Source: RSA11 sp036564135 (GTDB taxonomy: Bacteria; Actinomycetota; Thermoleophilia; Solirubrobacterales; 70-9). Taken from it: a stretch of 35,903 nucleotides of DNA. Location of the stretch: positions 1-35,903 of the forward strand of contig DATCLC010000155.1 in the NCBI GenBank assembly GCA_036564135.1, given 5' to 3'. The position numbers and the translations under genes were made by a program. The notes beneath the pieces are model-generated. The model saw nothing but the letters and a program-made list of their open reading frames with translations, made no database searches and was not told the origin of the DNA. Shown here in pieces: positions 7,990 to 15,562 of the stretch. The stretch's first letter is position 1. Every line of letters starts with the position of its first letter.

Positions 7990-8874
7990 GTGGCGCGCAA
8001 GCTCGTCGTCGGCTACGACGGATCGGACCGCGGCGGCGAGGCCCTCGTGCTGGGCGAGGCGTTCGCCCAGGCGCTCGGGCTCGAGCTGCTCGTCGTCACG
8101 GCCGTCTCGGCGGCGAGCTACATGTTCACCGAGGAGGAGTTCGAGCGGGCGCTCGAGGCGCAGCGCGAGGCCCTCGCCCGCTCGGCCGGCGAGCACCTCG
8201 CCGGCGAGGGCGCCGAGTTCGCGGTGATCGCCGGCAGCTCGCCCGCCGCCGCCCTGCACGATTACGCAGAGGAGGTCGAACCCGCTGGCATCGTGATCGG
8301 CTCCGCGCACCACGGCGCGCTGGGCCGCATCCTGCTGGGCAGCGTCGGCAGCGCCCTGCTCACCGGCGCGCCCTGCCCGATCCTCGTCGCGCCGCACGGC
8401 TACTCGAGTTCCGAGCCCGCGCAGTTTCGCCGCCTGGGCGTGGGCGTGGACGGCTCCGAGGAGTCGGACGCGGCGATGGCGGTCGCCGGCGCGCTCGCGA
8501 AGCGCCTCGACGCCGAGCTGCTCGCGGTCGCGGTCGTAGAACCGCCGGACTTCGGGCACATGACGCCGCCCGCCCTGTACGAAAGCGCGACCTACCAGGA
8601 GGCGGTCGCCGATGCGATGCAGAAGGTGCTGGATCGCTACCTCGCCGAGGTTCCCGAGGGGGTTCGCGCGAGCTCGCGGCTCGCGCACGGCGACGCGGGC
8701 CTGGCCCTCGCCGAGGCGGCCGCCGAGCTCGACCTGATGATCGTTGGCTCGCGCCGCCACGGGCCGCTGCGCCGCGCGCTGCTCGGGGGCGTCACGCACC
8801 GCCTCATGCACCACTGCCCGAGCCCGTTGCTCGTGCTGCCGCGCGACGCGAGCCCCGCGACCTTCGGGCTCTGA
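7990..8874 (+). CDS. Universal stress protein, tandem UspA domains
   Basis: The 294-residue protein has two UspA domains. Domain 1 begins KLVVGYDGSDRGGEALVLGE and ends with the ATP-binding glycine pattern VIGSAHHGALGRILLGSVGS. Domain 2 begins LGVGVDGSEESDAAM and ends IVGSRRHGPLRRALLGGVTH. The G-2X-G-9X-G(S/T) motif is intact in domain 1 and degenerate at its last position (Val-Thr) in domain 2. The GTG start is 2 nt after the stop of the acetyltransferase fusion, so the two are surely co-transcribed. In mycobacteria a universal stress protein is a known substrate of a GNAT lysine acetyltransferase; a similar pairing here is inference. It converges with the oxidoreductase gene 5 nt away. Confidence 0.92.
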   Translation: MARKLVVGYDGSDRGGEALVLGEAFAQALGLELLVVTAVSAASYMFTEEEFERALEAQREALARSAGEHLAGEGAEFAVIAGSSPAAALHDYAEEVEPAGIVIGSAHHGALGRILLGSVGSALLTGAPCPILVAPHGYSSSEPAQFRRLGVGVDGSEESDAAMAVAGALAKRLDAELLAVAVVEPPDFGHMTPPALYESATYQEAVADAMQKVLDRYLAEVPEGVRASSRLAHGDAGLALAEAAAELDLMIVGSRRHGPLRRALLGGVTHRLMHHCPSPLLVLPRDASPATFGL

Positions 8875-8879
8875 CGCCG

Positions 8880-10118
8880 CTAGCGCGTGTAGCGCGGGCC
8901 GCGCTTCGGTCCGCCAGGTTCCGCGTGCCAGGTGTGGGGGAAGGAGACCTCGACGTCGACCAGCAGGGAGGAGGGGTCGATGTCGGGCGAGGGCGGGGCC
9001 GTCGCCAGGCCGAGGAACGCGGGCAGGTACCGGCCGGCGACCTTGTGGGGCGGCCACCACAGGTAGTCGTAGGAGGCCTCGCCCTCGCCGGCGCCGCCGG
9101 TGAGCTTCTGGCGCAGGTTGATCGACTCCGATCCGGTGAAGAGCTTGCCGCGCAGGACCGGCTCGAACGGCTTGGGCTCGATATCGGCGCCGGCGCTCGC
9201 CGCGATGTGCTCGGCCGCCGCGTCGGCCTGCTGCGTCGCGATCCCGCCCTGCTTCACCGGGAAGGTCGTGCCGTCGCCCGCGGCGTAGACATCCGGGGCG
9301 TCGGGGACGCGCGCGTGGTCGTCGATGGGGATGAACCCGGACTCGTCGGCGGGGAGGCCCGGAACGGCGGGGCCCTCGAGGTGCGGGAGCGCGATCACGG
9401 CGCGCGCCTCGAGACGCGTGCGCTCCGGCACCACGTGGAAGCCGTCGGCTTCCTCGACGACGTGGACGTTGCAGTGCGTCTCGATCCGCCGGGCCACGAG
9501 CAGGCGCTCGACCGTGGCGCTCGCCAGCGGCCCGAAGATGCTGAGCGGCGCGTCCTCCGGGGTGAGCACGACGAGCTCGGGATCCACGCCGAGGTCGTCG
9601 GCGCGGCGGCGGGCGAGCAGGGCGAGCTCGTACGCGGGCAGCGACCAGGTGACCCCCGGGGGCACGACGAAGGCGATCCGGTCCCGTCCCTGGTCCGGGC
9701 CGCCGCGCAGTAGCTCGTCCACCGACGGCGCTTCGATCATGTGCTCGGTCAGCGTGGTGGCGCGCTGGTACGCGGGCCGCGCCCGCGCCCCCACGCAGAC
9801 CACGAGCGCGTCGTAGGGGAGCGTCTGTCCGGCGGTGGTCTCGACGGTGTGCGCGTCGACGTCGACGCGCGCGAGGCCGTCGCGCGCGTAGCGCCAGCCG
9901 AGCTGTCGGAGGATGGGCGCGAGCTCACGGCGCTCGGGCGGGCGCTGCGTGAACGGCTCCTCGACGAGCAGCGGGCGGTAGACGAACTCGGGATCCGGCG
10001 CGAGCAGCGCCACGTCGACCAGGTCCCCGGCGAGGTGGTGGAGCGCGAGAGTTGTCTCTAGGCCCGCGAATCCACCGCCGGCGACGAGCACGCGCTTGCG
10101 CGGGGGCGGCTCGGCCAT
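8880..10118 (-). CDS. FAD-dependent NAD(P)H/pyridine nucleotide-disulfide family oxidoreductase
   Basis: The 412-residue protein opens with KRVLVAGGGFAGLETTLALH, the FAD-binding GxGxxG fold. It has ALVVCVGARARP at the end of the first Rossmann unit and the second FAD signature DVYAAGDGTTFPVKQGGIAT, followed by QQADAAAEHIAA. The layout resembles type II NADH dehydrogenases and sulfide:quinone oxidoreductases. Only two Cys (in VVCVG and ETHCN) are visible, against the three needed by canonical sulfide:quinone oxidoreductase, and no C-terminal membrane anchor is obvious. The substrate is therefore open. The start has TACCCT 8 nt upstream and also a GAGGGG Shine-Dalgarno-like stretch. It sits between two universal stress proteins. 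Confidence 0.82.
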   Translation of the reverse strand: MAEPPPRKRVLVAGGGFAGLETTLALHHLAGDLVDVALLAPDPEFVYRPLLVEEPFTQRPPERRELAPILRQLGWRYARDGLARVDVDAHTVETTAGQTLPYDALVVCVGARARPAYQRATTLTEHMIEAPSVDELLRGGPDQGRDRIAFVVPPGVTWSLPAYELALLARRRADDLGVDPELVVLTPEDAPLSIFGPLASATVERLLVARRIETHCNVHVVEEADGFHVVPERTRLEARAVIALPHLEGPAVPGLPADESGFIPIDDHARVPDAPDVYAAGDGTTFPVKQGGIATQQADAAAEHIAASAGADIEPKPFEPVLRGKLFTGSESINLRQKLTGGAGEGEASYDYLWWPPHKVAGRYLPAFLGLATAPPSPDIDPSSLLVDVEVSFPHTWHAEPGGPKRGPRYTR

Positions 10119-10126
10119 CGCCCCTC

Positions 10127-10132
10127 AGGGTA
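10127..10132 (-). promoter_or_regulatory. Putative -10 hexamer (TACCCT) near the oxidoreductase start
   Basis: TACCCT on the minus strand lies 8 nt before the ATG at 10118. Here a purine-rich GAGGGG also lies between hexamer and start, so leaderless and leadered readings both remain possible. Confidence 0.3.
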
Positions 10133-10186
10133 AACCTCGGATGCCGTTCGTGGCTATCCGCGGGTGCAGGCGACCGCCGCAGGTCA

Positions 10187-10192
10187 TAGGCT
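10187..10192 (+). promoter_or_regulatory. Putative -10 hexamer (TAGGCT) for the second universal stress protein
   Basis: TAGGCT lies 13 nt before the GTG at 10206, with no Shine-Dalgarno sequence between. A start site about 7 nt after the hexamer would leave a leader of only a few bases. Confidence 0.35.
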
Positions 10193-10205
10193 CCGACCCA
10201 TCAGC

Positions 10206-11111
10206 GTGTCCAGCAAGCTGATCATCGGATACGACGGGACGCCGCAGGGTGACGACGCCGTCGCGCTCGGGCGCCTCCTCGCGAACTCCCTCGGTTACCG
10301 CTCCGTGCTGACCACGGTGGTCCCGTTCGGCCCCGGGCTCGCGGGCCGGCCGGACGAGAAGGTGCTCGCCGACGCGCGGGAGCGGCTCGAGCGCGTCGCT
10401 GCCGAGCGCATGCGCGGCGCCGAGACCGAGATCGACCTCATCGCCAACCGCTCGCCCGCGCGCGGGCTGTACCTGCTGGCGCTCGAGCACCAGGCCGGGG
10501 TGATCGTCGTCGGCTCGACCCACAAGGGGCCGCTCGGCCGGGTCCTGCGCGGGAGCGTCGGCGACAACCTGCTGAACGGGGCGCCATGTGCGGTCGCGGT
10601 CGCGCCGCGCGGGTACGGCGCCGAGGAGGAGCACCGTCTGCTCCGGCTGGGCGTCGCCTACGACGGCTCGGACGAGTCGCGGGCCGCGCTCCAGGCGGCG
10701 ATCGCGCTGGCCGAGCGCTTCCACGCGCGGCTTGCGATCACCACGGTCGCCGAACCCGCGCCGATGGGATACGGCGCCGCGCTCGCCGTGATGAGCGCGG
10801 GCGACTGGGAGGCGTACGAGGTCGAGTCCAAGCAGACGCTGTTGAACGAGGCGCTGGAGGCGGTCCCTCCCAACCTGCCCGTCGACGGGCGCATCCGCCG
10901 CGGGTCTGCGATCCGCGAGCTCGTCGAGGCGTCCAGCGAGCTCGACCTGCTGTTGCTCGGCTCGCGGGGCTATGGCCCCGTGCGCCGCGTGGTGCTGGGG
11001 AGCACGGCGGCCGGCGTCGTCGACGCCGCGCACTGCCCCGTCATGGTGCTGGCGCGCGGCGCCGGCGCCGATCCGCTCGGCCTCGCGCCCGCAACCGAGA
11101 GGGAGGAGTAG
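10206..11111 (+). CDS. Universal stress protein, tandem UspA domains (second copy)
   Basis: The 301-residue protein has two UspA domains. Domain 1 starts KLIIGYDGTPQGDDAVALGR and carries VVGSTHKGPLGRVLRGSVGD. Domain 2 starts LGVAYDGSDESRAALQAAI and carries LGSRGYGPVRRVVLGSTAAG. Both ATP-binding glycine patterns are intact. Similarity in architecture to the universal stress protein at 7990-8874 suggests paralogues. I chose GTG 10206 because it directly precedes the first beta strand and follows a -10-like TAGGCT; an earlier in-frame GTG at 10164 would add 14 residues lying upstream of that promoter. It is transcribed divergently from the oxidoreductase and followed after 3 nt by DUF4389. Confidence 0.9.
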   Translation: MSSKLIIGYDGTPQGDDAVALGRLLANSLGYRSVLTTVVPFGPGLAGRPDEKVLADARERLERVAAERMRGAETEIDLIANRSPARGLYLLALEHQAGVIVVGSTHKGPLGRVLRGSVGDNLLNGAPCAVAVAPRGYGAEEEHRLLRLGVAYDGSDESRAALQAAIALAERFHARLAITTVAEPAPMGYGAALAVMSAGDWEAYEVESKQTLLNEALEAVPPNLPVDGRIRRGSAIRELVEASSELDLLLLGSRGYGPVRRVVLGSTAAGVVDAAHCPVMVLARGAGADPLGLAPATEREE

Positions 11112-11114
11112 GCA

Positions 11115-11687
11115 ATGGAGCCCTATCCGGTCACGTTCGCGGTCGACTACCCCGACCGCCAGCTCAGCCGTCTGACCACGTTCTTCCGGATCTTCATGGC
11201 GATCCCGATCTGGGTGATCCTCGCCCTGCTCGGCAGCGCCCTGAGCGCGCTGTGGCTGCCGACGATCCTGATGATCCTGTTCCGCAGGAAGTACCCGCGG
11301 TGGTGGTTCGACTTCGGGCTCGAGATGCGGCGCTTCCAGAACCGCGTGTTCGCCTACCTGTTGCTGATGGACGACCGCTACCCGTCGACCGACGAGCACC
11401 AGTCCGTGCGGCTCGACTACGTCTACCCGGACGCCGAGCGGGACCTGAACCGCTTCCTGCCGCTGATCAAGTGGCTTTTGATCCTGCCGCACCTCGTGGT
11501 GCTGCTGATCCTGTTCATCGGCCTGTGGATCGCCGCGATCATCGCCTGGTTCGCGATCCTCTTCACCGGGCGCTACCCGCGCGGCCTCTTCGACTACGCC
11601 GAGGGCACGCTGCGCTGGAGCAACCGGGTTCAGGGCTACGCCTTCGCCCTGGTGACCGACCGCTACCCGCCGTTCAGCTTCGACTAG
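11115..11687 (+). CDS. DUF4389 domain membrane protein
   Basis: The 190-residue protein fits DUF4389. It has an amphipathic start YPVTFAVDYPDRQLSRLTTF, a first membrane pair (FRIFMAIPIWVILALLGSAL), the internal DYVYPDAERDLNRFLPLIKW repeat of the same logic, a second hydrophobic pair (LLILPHLVVLLILFIGLWIA) and the diagnostic ending FTGRYPRGLFDYAEGTLRW followed by YAFALVTDRYPPF. The two halves look like an internal duplication. The function of the family is unknown. GGAGGAG lies about 7 nt before the ATG. The gene follows the universal stress protein by 3 nt and is probably in its operon. An open in-frame tail continues past the TAG (see 11688-11840). Confidence 0.85.
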   Translation: MEPYPVTFAVDYPDRQLSRLTTFFRIFMAIPIWVILALLGSALSALWLPTILMILFRRKYPRWWFDFGLEMRRFQNRVFAYLLLMDDRYPSTDEHQSVRLDYVYPDAERDLNRFLPLIKWLLILPHLVVLLILFIGLWIAAIIAWFAILFTGRYPRGLFDYAEGTLRWSNRVQGYAFALVTDRYPPFSFD

Positions 11688-11840
11688 GCCCAAGCGCGCG
11701 GTTTTCCGGCTTCGGCGCGGGGGCATCCGCAGGGCGATGGCACCCCCAAGCCGCAGCCGGAGCCGGCCTCCCGCGCGGATCTGGAGCGCGACCTCGCCGC
11801 CCTCAGGGGCGCTCGACCGGGGCGGGACGTGACGCCGTGA
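11688..11840 (+). other. In-frame open tail after the DUF4389 stop codon
   Basis: After the TAG at 11685-11687 the same frame stays open for 50 codons to a TGA at 11838-11840, which overlaps the GTG of the DUF72 gene. The tail reads as Pro/Gln/Glu-rich, then an amphipathic segment SRADLERDLAALRGARPGRD, which looks more like real coding sequence than random GC-rich DNA. It contains no ATG or TTG and its only GTG is near the end. It may be a C-terminal extension cut off by a nonsense mutation, a readthrough product, or chance. Confidence 0.3.
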
Positions 11841-12592
11841 AGCCCGTGTGGGTCGGCTGCTCGGGGTGGATGTACCGGGATTGGCGGGGCGTTCTCTATC
11901 CGGAGGGCGTGCCCCAGCGCGAGTGGCTGCGCCTCTATGCGGAGGAGTTCGAGACGGTCGAGGTCAACAACACCTTCTACCGCCTGCCATCGGTCGAGGC
12001 GGTGGCGGGCTGGGTGCAGGCGACGCCCGACGGCTTCACCTTCGCGGTCAAGGCGAGCCGGTATTTGACCCACATCAAGCGGCTACGGGATCTGGAGCGC
12101 GGGCTCGAGCGGTTCCTCGAGCGTCTCGAGCCGCTGCGGAGCTCGCCGAAGCTCGGCCCCGTGTTGTGGCAGCTGCCCGCGAACTTCCGCCGCGACGATG
12201 CCCGCCTGGAGCACGCGCTCGCGGTGATCACCGAGCGCGCCAGGGGCCGCCACGGCTTCGAGTTCCGCGACGCGAGCTGGTTCTGCGACGACGTGCTCGC
12301 GCTGCTCGCGCGCCACGGCGCGGCGCTCGTGATCGGCGACGACCCCGAGCGGCCCTTCCAGCTGCGCGAGCTCACCGCGGACTGGACCTTCGTCCGCCTC
12401 CACCGCGGCCGCCGGGGGCGGCGCGGCAACTACTCGCCGGCCGAGATCGAGCGCTGGGCGCAGCGGCTGTCCGAGTGGCGTGAGCGCGCCACGGTGTTCG
12501 CCTACTTCAACAACGACTGGGAGGCGTTCGCGGTGCGCAACGCGCGGAAATTGCGGCGCGAATTGGGATTAGAACCGGCGCTGCGGGGGTAG
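11837..12592 (+). CDS. DUF72 domain protein (YecE-like)
   Basis: The 251-residue protein has the DUF72 TIM-barrel signatures: VWVGCSGWMYRDWRGVLYPE at the N-terminus, FETVEVNNTFYRLPSVEAV, FTFAVKASRYLTHIKRL, LGPVLWQLPANFRRD, HGFEFRDASWF, WTFVRLHRGRRG and the ending VFAYFNNDWEAFAVRNARKL. The length is typical for the family. The function is unknown, although the conserved barrel residues imply an enzyme. The GTG start coincides with the first conserved residues and overlaps the stop of the open tail after DUF4389. It probably belongs to the same transcription unit as the universal stress protein and DUF4389 genes upstream. Confidence 0.9.
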   Translation: MKPVWVGCSGWMYRDWRGVLYPEGVPQREWLRLYAEEFETVEVNNTFYRLPSVEAVAGWVQATPDGFTFAVKASRYLTHIKRLRDLERGLERFLERLEPLRSSPKLGPVLWQLPANFRRDDARLEHALAVITERARGRHGFEFRDASWFCDDVLALLARHGAALVIGDDPERPFQLRELTADWTFVRLHRGRRGRRGNYSPAEIERWAQRLSEWRERATVFAYFNNDWEAFAVRNARKLRRELGLEPALRG

Positions 12593-12616
12593 GCGGGCGC
12601 ACGAATGGAGGGATCC

Positions 12617-13573
12617 ATGGCGAACGGCTCCCCGGATCTCGGCAAGGCATCTCTGCCCGACGTCCCGCAGGAGCGGCTGGCGTGGATCTTCGGGTCCTCC
12701 CGCAGCGGCAGCACCTGGCTGTTGCGCATGCTGGCCGACCTGCCTCACGCGGTGGCGGTCGACGACCCGCACCTGGGGCACCACCTCGGCGTCTGGCGGC
12801 CGATCCCGCTCGCGTGGGCGGCTGCCGAGGCCGAGCCCGAGCTCACCACGCTCGACCAGGTGAAGCGGTCCAAGCCCGGGTACTTCTTCGCCGACCGCTT
12901 CGCCGCGGTCTGGCGGCCGAAGCTTCGCGAGCTGATCGAGGCGCGGTTCGCGGCGCAGGCGGCCGGCGAGGGCGAGCGCGAGCCGCTCGTGTTCGTCAAG
13001 GAACCCGGCTCGCAGGCGGCCGAGCTGTTGCTCTCGCTGTTCCCGCGCTCGCGGCTGATCTTCCTCCTGCGCGACGGGCGCGACGTCGTCGACTCGTGGA
13101 TCGCCGCCTACCAGGACGGGAGCTGGGCTCAGCAGGAGGGCGCCTTCCCGCTCGCCGAGGAGGGCCGTGAGGCGTTCGTGCGCTGGCAGGCCAGCGTGTG
13201 GGCCTACCGGACGCGCCTCGTGCACGCCGCCTTCCGCGCGCACGACCCCGACCGGCGCGTGCTCGTGCGCTACGAGGATCTGCTCCGCTACACGCCGCAG
13301 GAGCTGCGCCGGATCTGCCGGGCCGTGGGGATCGCCCCCGACGACTCAGAGCTCGAGCGGATCGCCGAGCGGCACGACTTCAACCGCCTGCCGCGCTTCC
13401 AGAAGGGCGAGCGTTCCGAGGCGCGCTCCGCGACGCCGGGCGGGTGGCGCCAGTCGCTCACGCCAGCCGAGCGGCGCGCCGTGCACGAGGTGGCGGGCGA
13501 GGCGCTCGTGGAGAGCGGCTACATCACACGCTCAGAGCTCGCCGCTGAGCTCGGGACCCGCGCCGCGGCGTAG
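12617..13573 (+). CDS. Sulfotransferase family protein
   Basis: The 318-residue protein has the two PAPS-binding elements of sulfotransferases. The 5'-phosphosulfate loop is GSSRSGSTWLLRML (residues ~26-39), and the 3'-phosphate motif is RLIFLLRDGRDVVDSW with Arg152 and Ser160. VLVRYEDLLRYTPQELRRI and FQKGERSEARSATPGGWRQ near the C-terminus are also typical. It would transfer sulfate from PAPS to an unknown acceptor. An ATG at 12605 is in frame, but the ATG at 12617 has GGAGGG directly upstream, so I prefer the shorter form. It starts 24 nt after DUF72. No PAPS synthesis gene is nearby. Confidence 0.85.
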   Translation: MANGSPDLGKASLPDVPQERLAWIFGSSRSGSTWLLRMLADLPHAVAVDDPHLGHHLGVWRPIPLAWAAAEAEPELTTLDQVKRSKPGYFFADRFAAVWRPKLRELIEARFAAQAAGEGEREPLVFVKEPGSQAAELLLSLFPRSRLIFLLRDGRDVVDSWIAAYQDGSWAQQEGAFPLAEEGREAFVRWQASVWAYRTRLVHAAFRAHDPDRRVLVRYEDLLRYTPQELRRICRAVGIAPDDSELERIAERHDFNRLPRFQKGERSEARSATPGGWRQSLTPAERRAVHEVAGEALVESGYITRSELAAELGTRAAA

Positions 13574-13614
13574 GTGCCGCGTTTCGCGGGCCGGGGCGGG
13601 GGAATCCGCCGGCC

Positions 13615-13788
13615 GTGAACGACGAGCGCACCAACGACGAGCCCGAGCGCGACGAGCGCGGCACCCAGAGACCCAGCGAGCCGGGGGAGCCGGAGCCCAC
13701 GCCCGGCGAGGACGGCGGGCCGATGGGCAACCCCGGCCAGGACGAGGAAGCTCTCTCCAAACGCCAGCAAGAGGCGAACGACGACTGA
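13615..13788 (+). CDS. Small acidic, probably disordered protein (57 aa)
   Basis: A 57-codon frame opens with GTG at 13615 and ends with TGA at 13788. The protein is rich in Glu, Asp, Pro and Gly (NDERTNDEPERDERG at the start, QDEEALSKRQQEANDD at the end) and has no hydrophobic core, membrane segment or Cys. It sits between the sulfotransferase and topoisomerase IB genes on the same strand, 31 nt before the latter. Coding is inferred from composition, from its fit in the gap and from the lack of a competing frame. The family is not recognised. It resembles in character the acidic protein at 34475. Confidence 0.55.
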   Translation: MNDERTNDEPERDERGTQRPSEPGEPEPTPGEDGGPMGNPGQDEEALSKRQQEANDD

Positions 13789-13819
13789 GGTTCCCGCGCT
13801 GCGGGGGAGAAGCGGCCGG

Positions 13820-14815
13820 ATGCGAACCAGAAGAAGCGATCCCGACGACCCTGGCATCCGCCGGGTGCGGCGGGGGCGGGGGTTCAGCTACCACGACGCG
13901 AGCGGCGAGCTGATCCGCGACGAGGCGGAGCTCGAGCGCATCCGCGCGCTCGCGATCCCGCCCGCGTGGGAGGACGTGTGGATCTGCGACGAGCCCGGCG
14001 GGCACATCCAGGCCGTGGGCACCGACGCGGCGGGCAGGCGCCAGTACCTGTACCACCCCGCCTGGCGTGAGCGGCGCGACCGGGAGAAGTTCGAGCGCCT
14101 GCTCGAGTTCGGCGCCGCGATGCCGGCCGTGCGCAAGCGGCTGGCCGCGGGGCTCGGGCTCGACGGGCTGGTGCGCGACCGCGTGCTCTCGTGCGCGGTG
14201 CGCCTGCTCGACATCGGCCTCTTCCGCGTGGGCGGCGACTCCTACGCCGAGGAGAACGAGAGCTTCGGGCTGACGACGCTCCGCAAGGAGCACGTGCGGA
14301 TCCGCGGCGGCGCGATCCACTTCGACTTCATCGCCAAGGGCGGCCTGCAGCGCACGCAGCAGGTCGAGGACCAGCTCGTCCTGCCGACGGTCGCCGCGTT
14401 GCGGCGCCGGCGCGCCCCCGCGGACGCCCGCCTGCTGGCCTGCAGGCCGCGCCGCGGGGAGTGGAACGACGTCCGCGCGGACGAGCTCAACGAGCACCTG
14501 AAGGGGCTCGTCGGCGAGGAGTTCTCCGCCAAGGACTTCCGCACCTGGAACGCGACCGTGCTGGCCGCGGTGAACCTCGCCTCGCGCGCGGGCGACGACG
14601 ATCCCCAGCAGGCGATCGGCGCCGCGATCGACGATGTCGCCGAGGTCCTCGGTAACACGCCGGCGGTCTGCCGCGACTCCTACGTGGATCCGCGGGTGAT
14701 CGAGCGCTTCGAGAAGGGCAGGACGATCGCCCGCACGCTCAAGCGGCTGAACGGCGCTCCGGGGTTCGCCCGCCGCGAGCGGATCGAGGCCGCCGTCCTC
14801 CGCCTGCTGTCGTGA
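13820..14815 (+). CDS. DNA topoisomerase IB (poxvirus-like)
   Basis: The 331-residue protein matches bacterial type IB topoisomerases, which relax supercoils through a 3'-phosphotyrosyl intermediate. The N-terminal domain has GFSYHDASGELI, IPPAWEDVWIC, GHIQAVGTDAAGRRQYLYHP. The catalytic domain shows FRVGGDSYAEENESFGLTTL (first Arg), FIAKGG (Lys), AKDFRTWNATVLAA (second Arg) and EVLGNTPAVCRDSYVDP, with Asn at the position of the viral His, as in Deinococcus TopIB, and the nucleophilic Tyr. All five active-site positions appear intact. A purine-rich GGGGGAGA lies upstream of the ATG. The stop codon lies inside the first unit of a 61-bp tandem repeat. Confidence 0.95.
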   Translation: MRTRRSDPDDPGIRRVRRGRGFSYHDASGELIRDEAELERIRALAIPPAWEDVWICDEPGGHIQAVGTDAAGRRQYLYHPAWRERRDREKFERLLEFGAAMPAVRKRLAAGLGLDGLVRDRVLSCAVRLLDIGLFRVGGDSYAEENESFGLTTLRKEHVRIRGGAIHFDFIAKGGLQRTQQVEDQLVLPTVAALRRRRAPADARLLACRPRRGEWNDVRADELNEHLKGLVGEEFSAKDFRTWNATVLAAVNLASRAGDDDPQQAIGAAIDDVAEVLGNTPAVCRDSYVDPRVIERFEKGRTIARTLKRLNGAPGFARRERIEAAVLRLLS

Positions 14816-15041
14816 TCGACTTTCCTCGTCCCAGGGACTCGAAAACTCGATCACCGGCGGGCCCCCCGTGACGTGATCGAGATTTCTCGTCTCAGGGACT
14901 AGAAAACTCGAGCACGTGCGGCGCGCACGTGACGTGATCGAGATTTCTCGCCTACTGGACGAGGAAACTCGAGCACGTGCGGCGCGCACGTGACGTGATC
15001 GAGGTTTCTCGTCTCCTGGACGAGGAAACTCAATCGCCGGG
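14812..15041. repeat. Four tandem 61-bp units, each with two hairpins, between convergent genes
   Basis: Units begin at 14812, 14873, 14934 and 14995, each with GTGATCGA; the first three are exactly 61 bp and the fourth is cut short near 15041. Each holds a near-palindrome (arms TCGAGATTTCTCG and CGAGGAAACTCGA in unit 3), and units 2 and 3 add a perfect CACGTGC/GCACGTG hairpin. Units 2 and 3 differ mainly in the first hairpin. The array carries the stop codons of both flanking convergent genes (14813-14815 and 15030-15032). It could be a bidirectional terminator array; there is no T-tract. It fills the whole gap of 214 bp. Confidence 0.85.
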
Positions 15042-15464
15042 GGTGCGGGGGCGGACGTTGATCGTCGCGAGCGTGCGCTCGGGGTCGTCCAGTGGGACCA
15101 CCCGGTAGCGGCCGGGGTCATTGAGCAGGACGTCGAAGTGGGCGGGCGAGCTCGGGCCGACGTCCGCGGTCTCGCCGATGCCGGCGATCTCCAGGGTTGC
15201 GACCTCATCCCAGATGACCGTGAGCTGGAGCTGATCACCGGCCCGTGCCCGCACGCGCGCGGGCTCGTCGCCGCCCACCACGCGGGCGCGCACGAGCTCG
15301 CCGCGCGCGGCCGCCGCCGGCTCAAGCGCCTCCGGGGCGGGCGGGGGAGTGGCGGGCGTGGTCTCCTGCTGCTGGTCGCGGGGCGGCTGGGGCGCGAGCG
15401 CCGCCGCGATCGACGAGGCGATCAGGAGGACGATCATGATGATCACGAGGCGTCGCGCGGCCAT
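15030..15464 (-). CDS. Membrane-anchored extracytoplasmic beta-domain protein
   Basis: The 144-residue protein has an N-terminal membrane anchor (LVIIMIVLLIASSIAAALA), a Pro/Glu/Thr-rich linker (residues ~25-50) and a compact C-terminal domain with alternating polar and hydrophobic residues: RARAGDQLQLTVIWDEVATL, SPAHFDVLLNDPGRYRVVPL. The pattern suggests a cupredoxin-like or Ig-like beta sandwich, but no copper-ligand set is visible. The family is not recognised. It is transcribed divergently from the c-di-GMP-regulated pilin gene, and its 3' end lies in the 61-bp tandem repeat. A role at the cell surface is inferred from the topology only. Confidence 0.65.
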   Translation of the reverse strand: MAARRLVIIMIVLLIASSIAAALAPQPPRDQQQETTPATPPPAPEALEPAAAARGELVRARVVGGDEPARVRARAGDQLQLTVIWDEVATLEIAGIGETADVGPSSPAHFDVLLNDPGRYRVVPLDDPERTLATINVRPRTPGD

Positions 15465-15490
15465 TGACTCAACCTGACCCGATGTACGTA

Positions 15491-15530
15491 CTAGGGGGCA
15501 TCACCCAGACTGGACGAATGTTCCCCCTAG
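15491..15530. other. 8-bp perfect inverted repeat in a divergent intergenic region
   Basis: CTAGGGGG at 15491-15498 is matched by CCCCCTAG at 15523-15530, with 24 nt between. The right arm also overlaps a CCCCTAGGGG palindrome (15525-15534). It lies between the divergent membrane-protein and pilin genes, upstream of the putative pilin promoter. It could be an operator for a dimeric or tetrameric regulator, or a hairpin. Confidence 0.4.
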
Positions 15531-15562
15531 GGGCCTAAAGGGTTCCTCGCCCCGCACCGATG

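Noticed and set aside
8880..10118. Sulfide:quinone oxidoreductase
   Set aside because: Only two Cys are visible and the canonical three-Cys active site is not present, so only the general FAD oxidoreductase call is made.
14812..15041. CRISPR array
   Set aside because: The 61-bp units are contiguous and nearly identical throughout; there are no unique spacers between short repeats and no cas genes.
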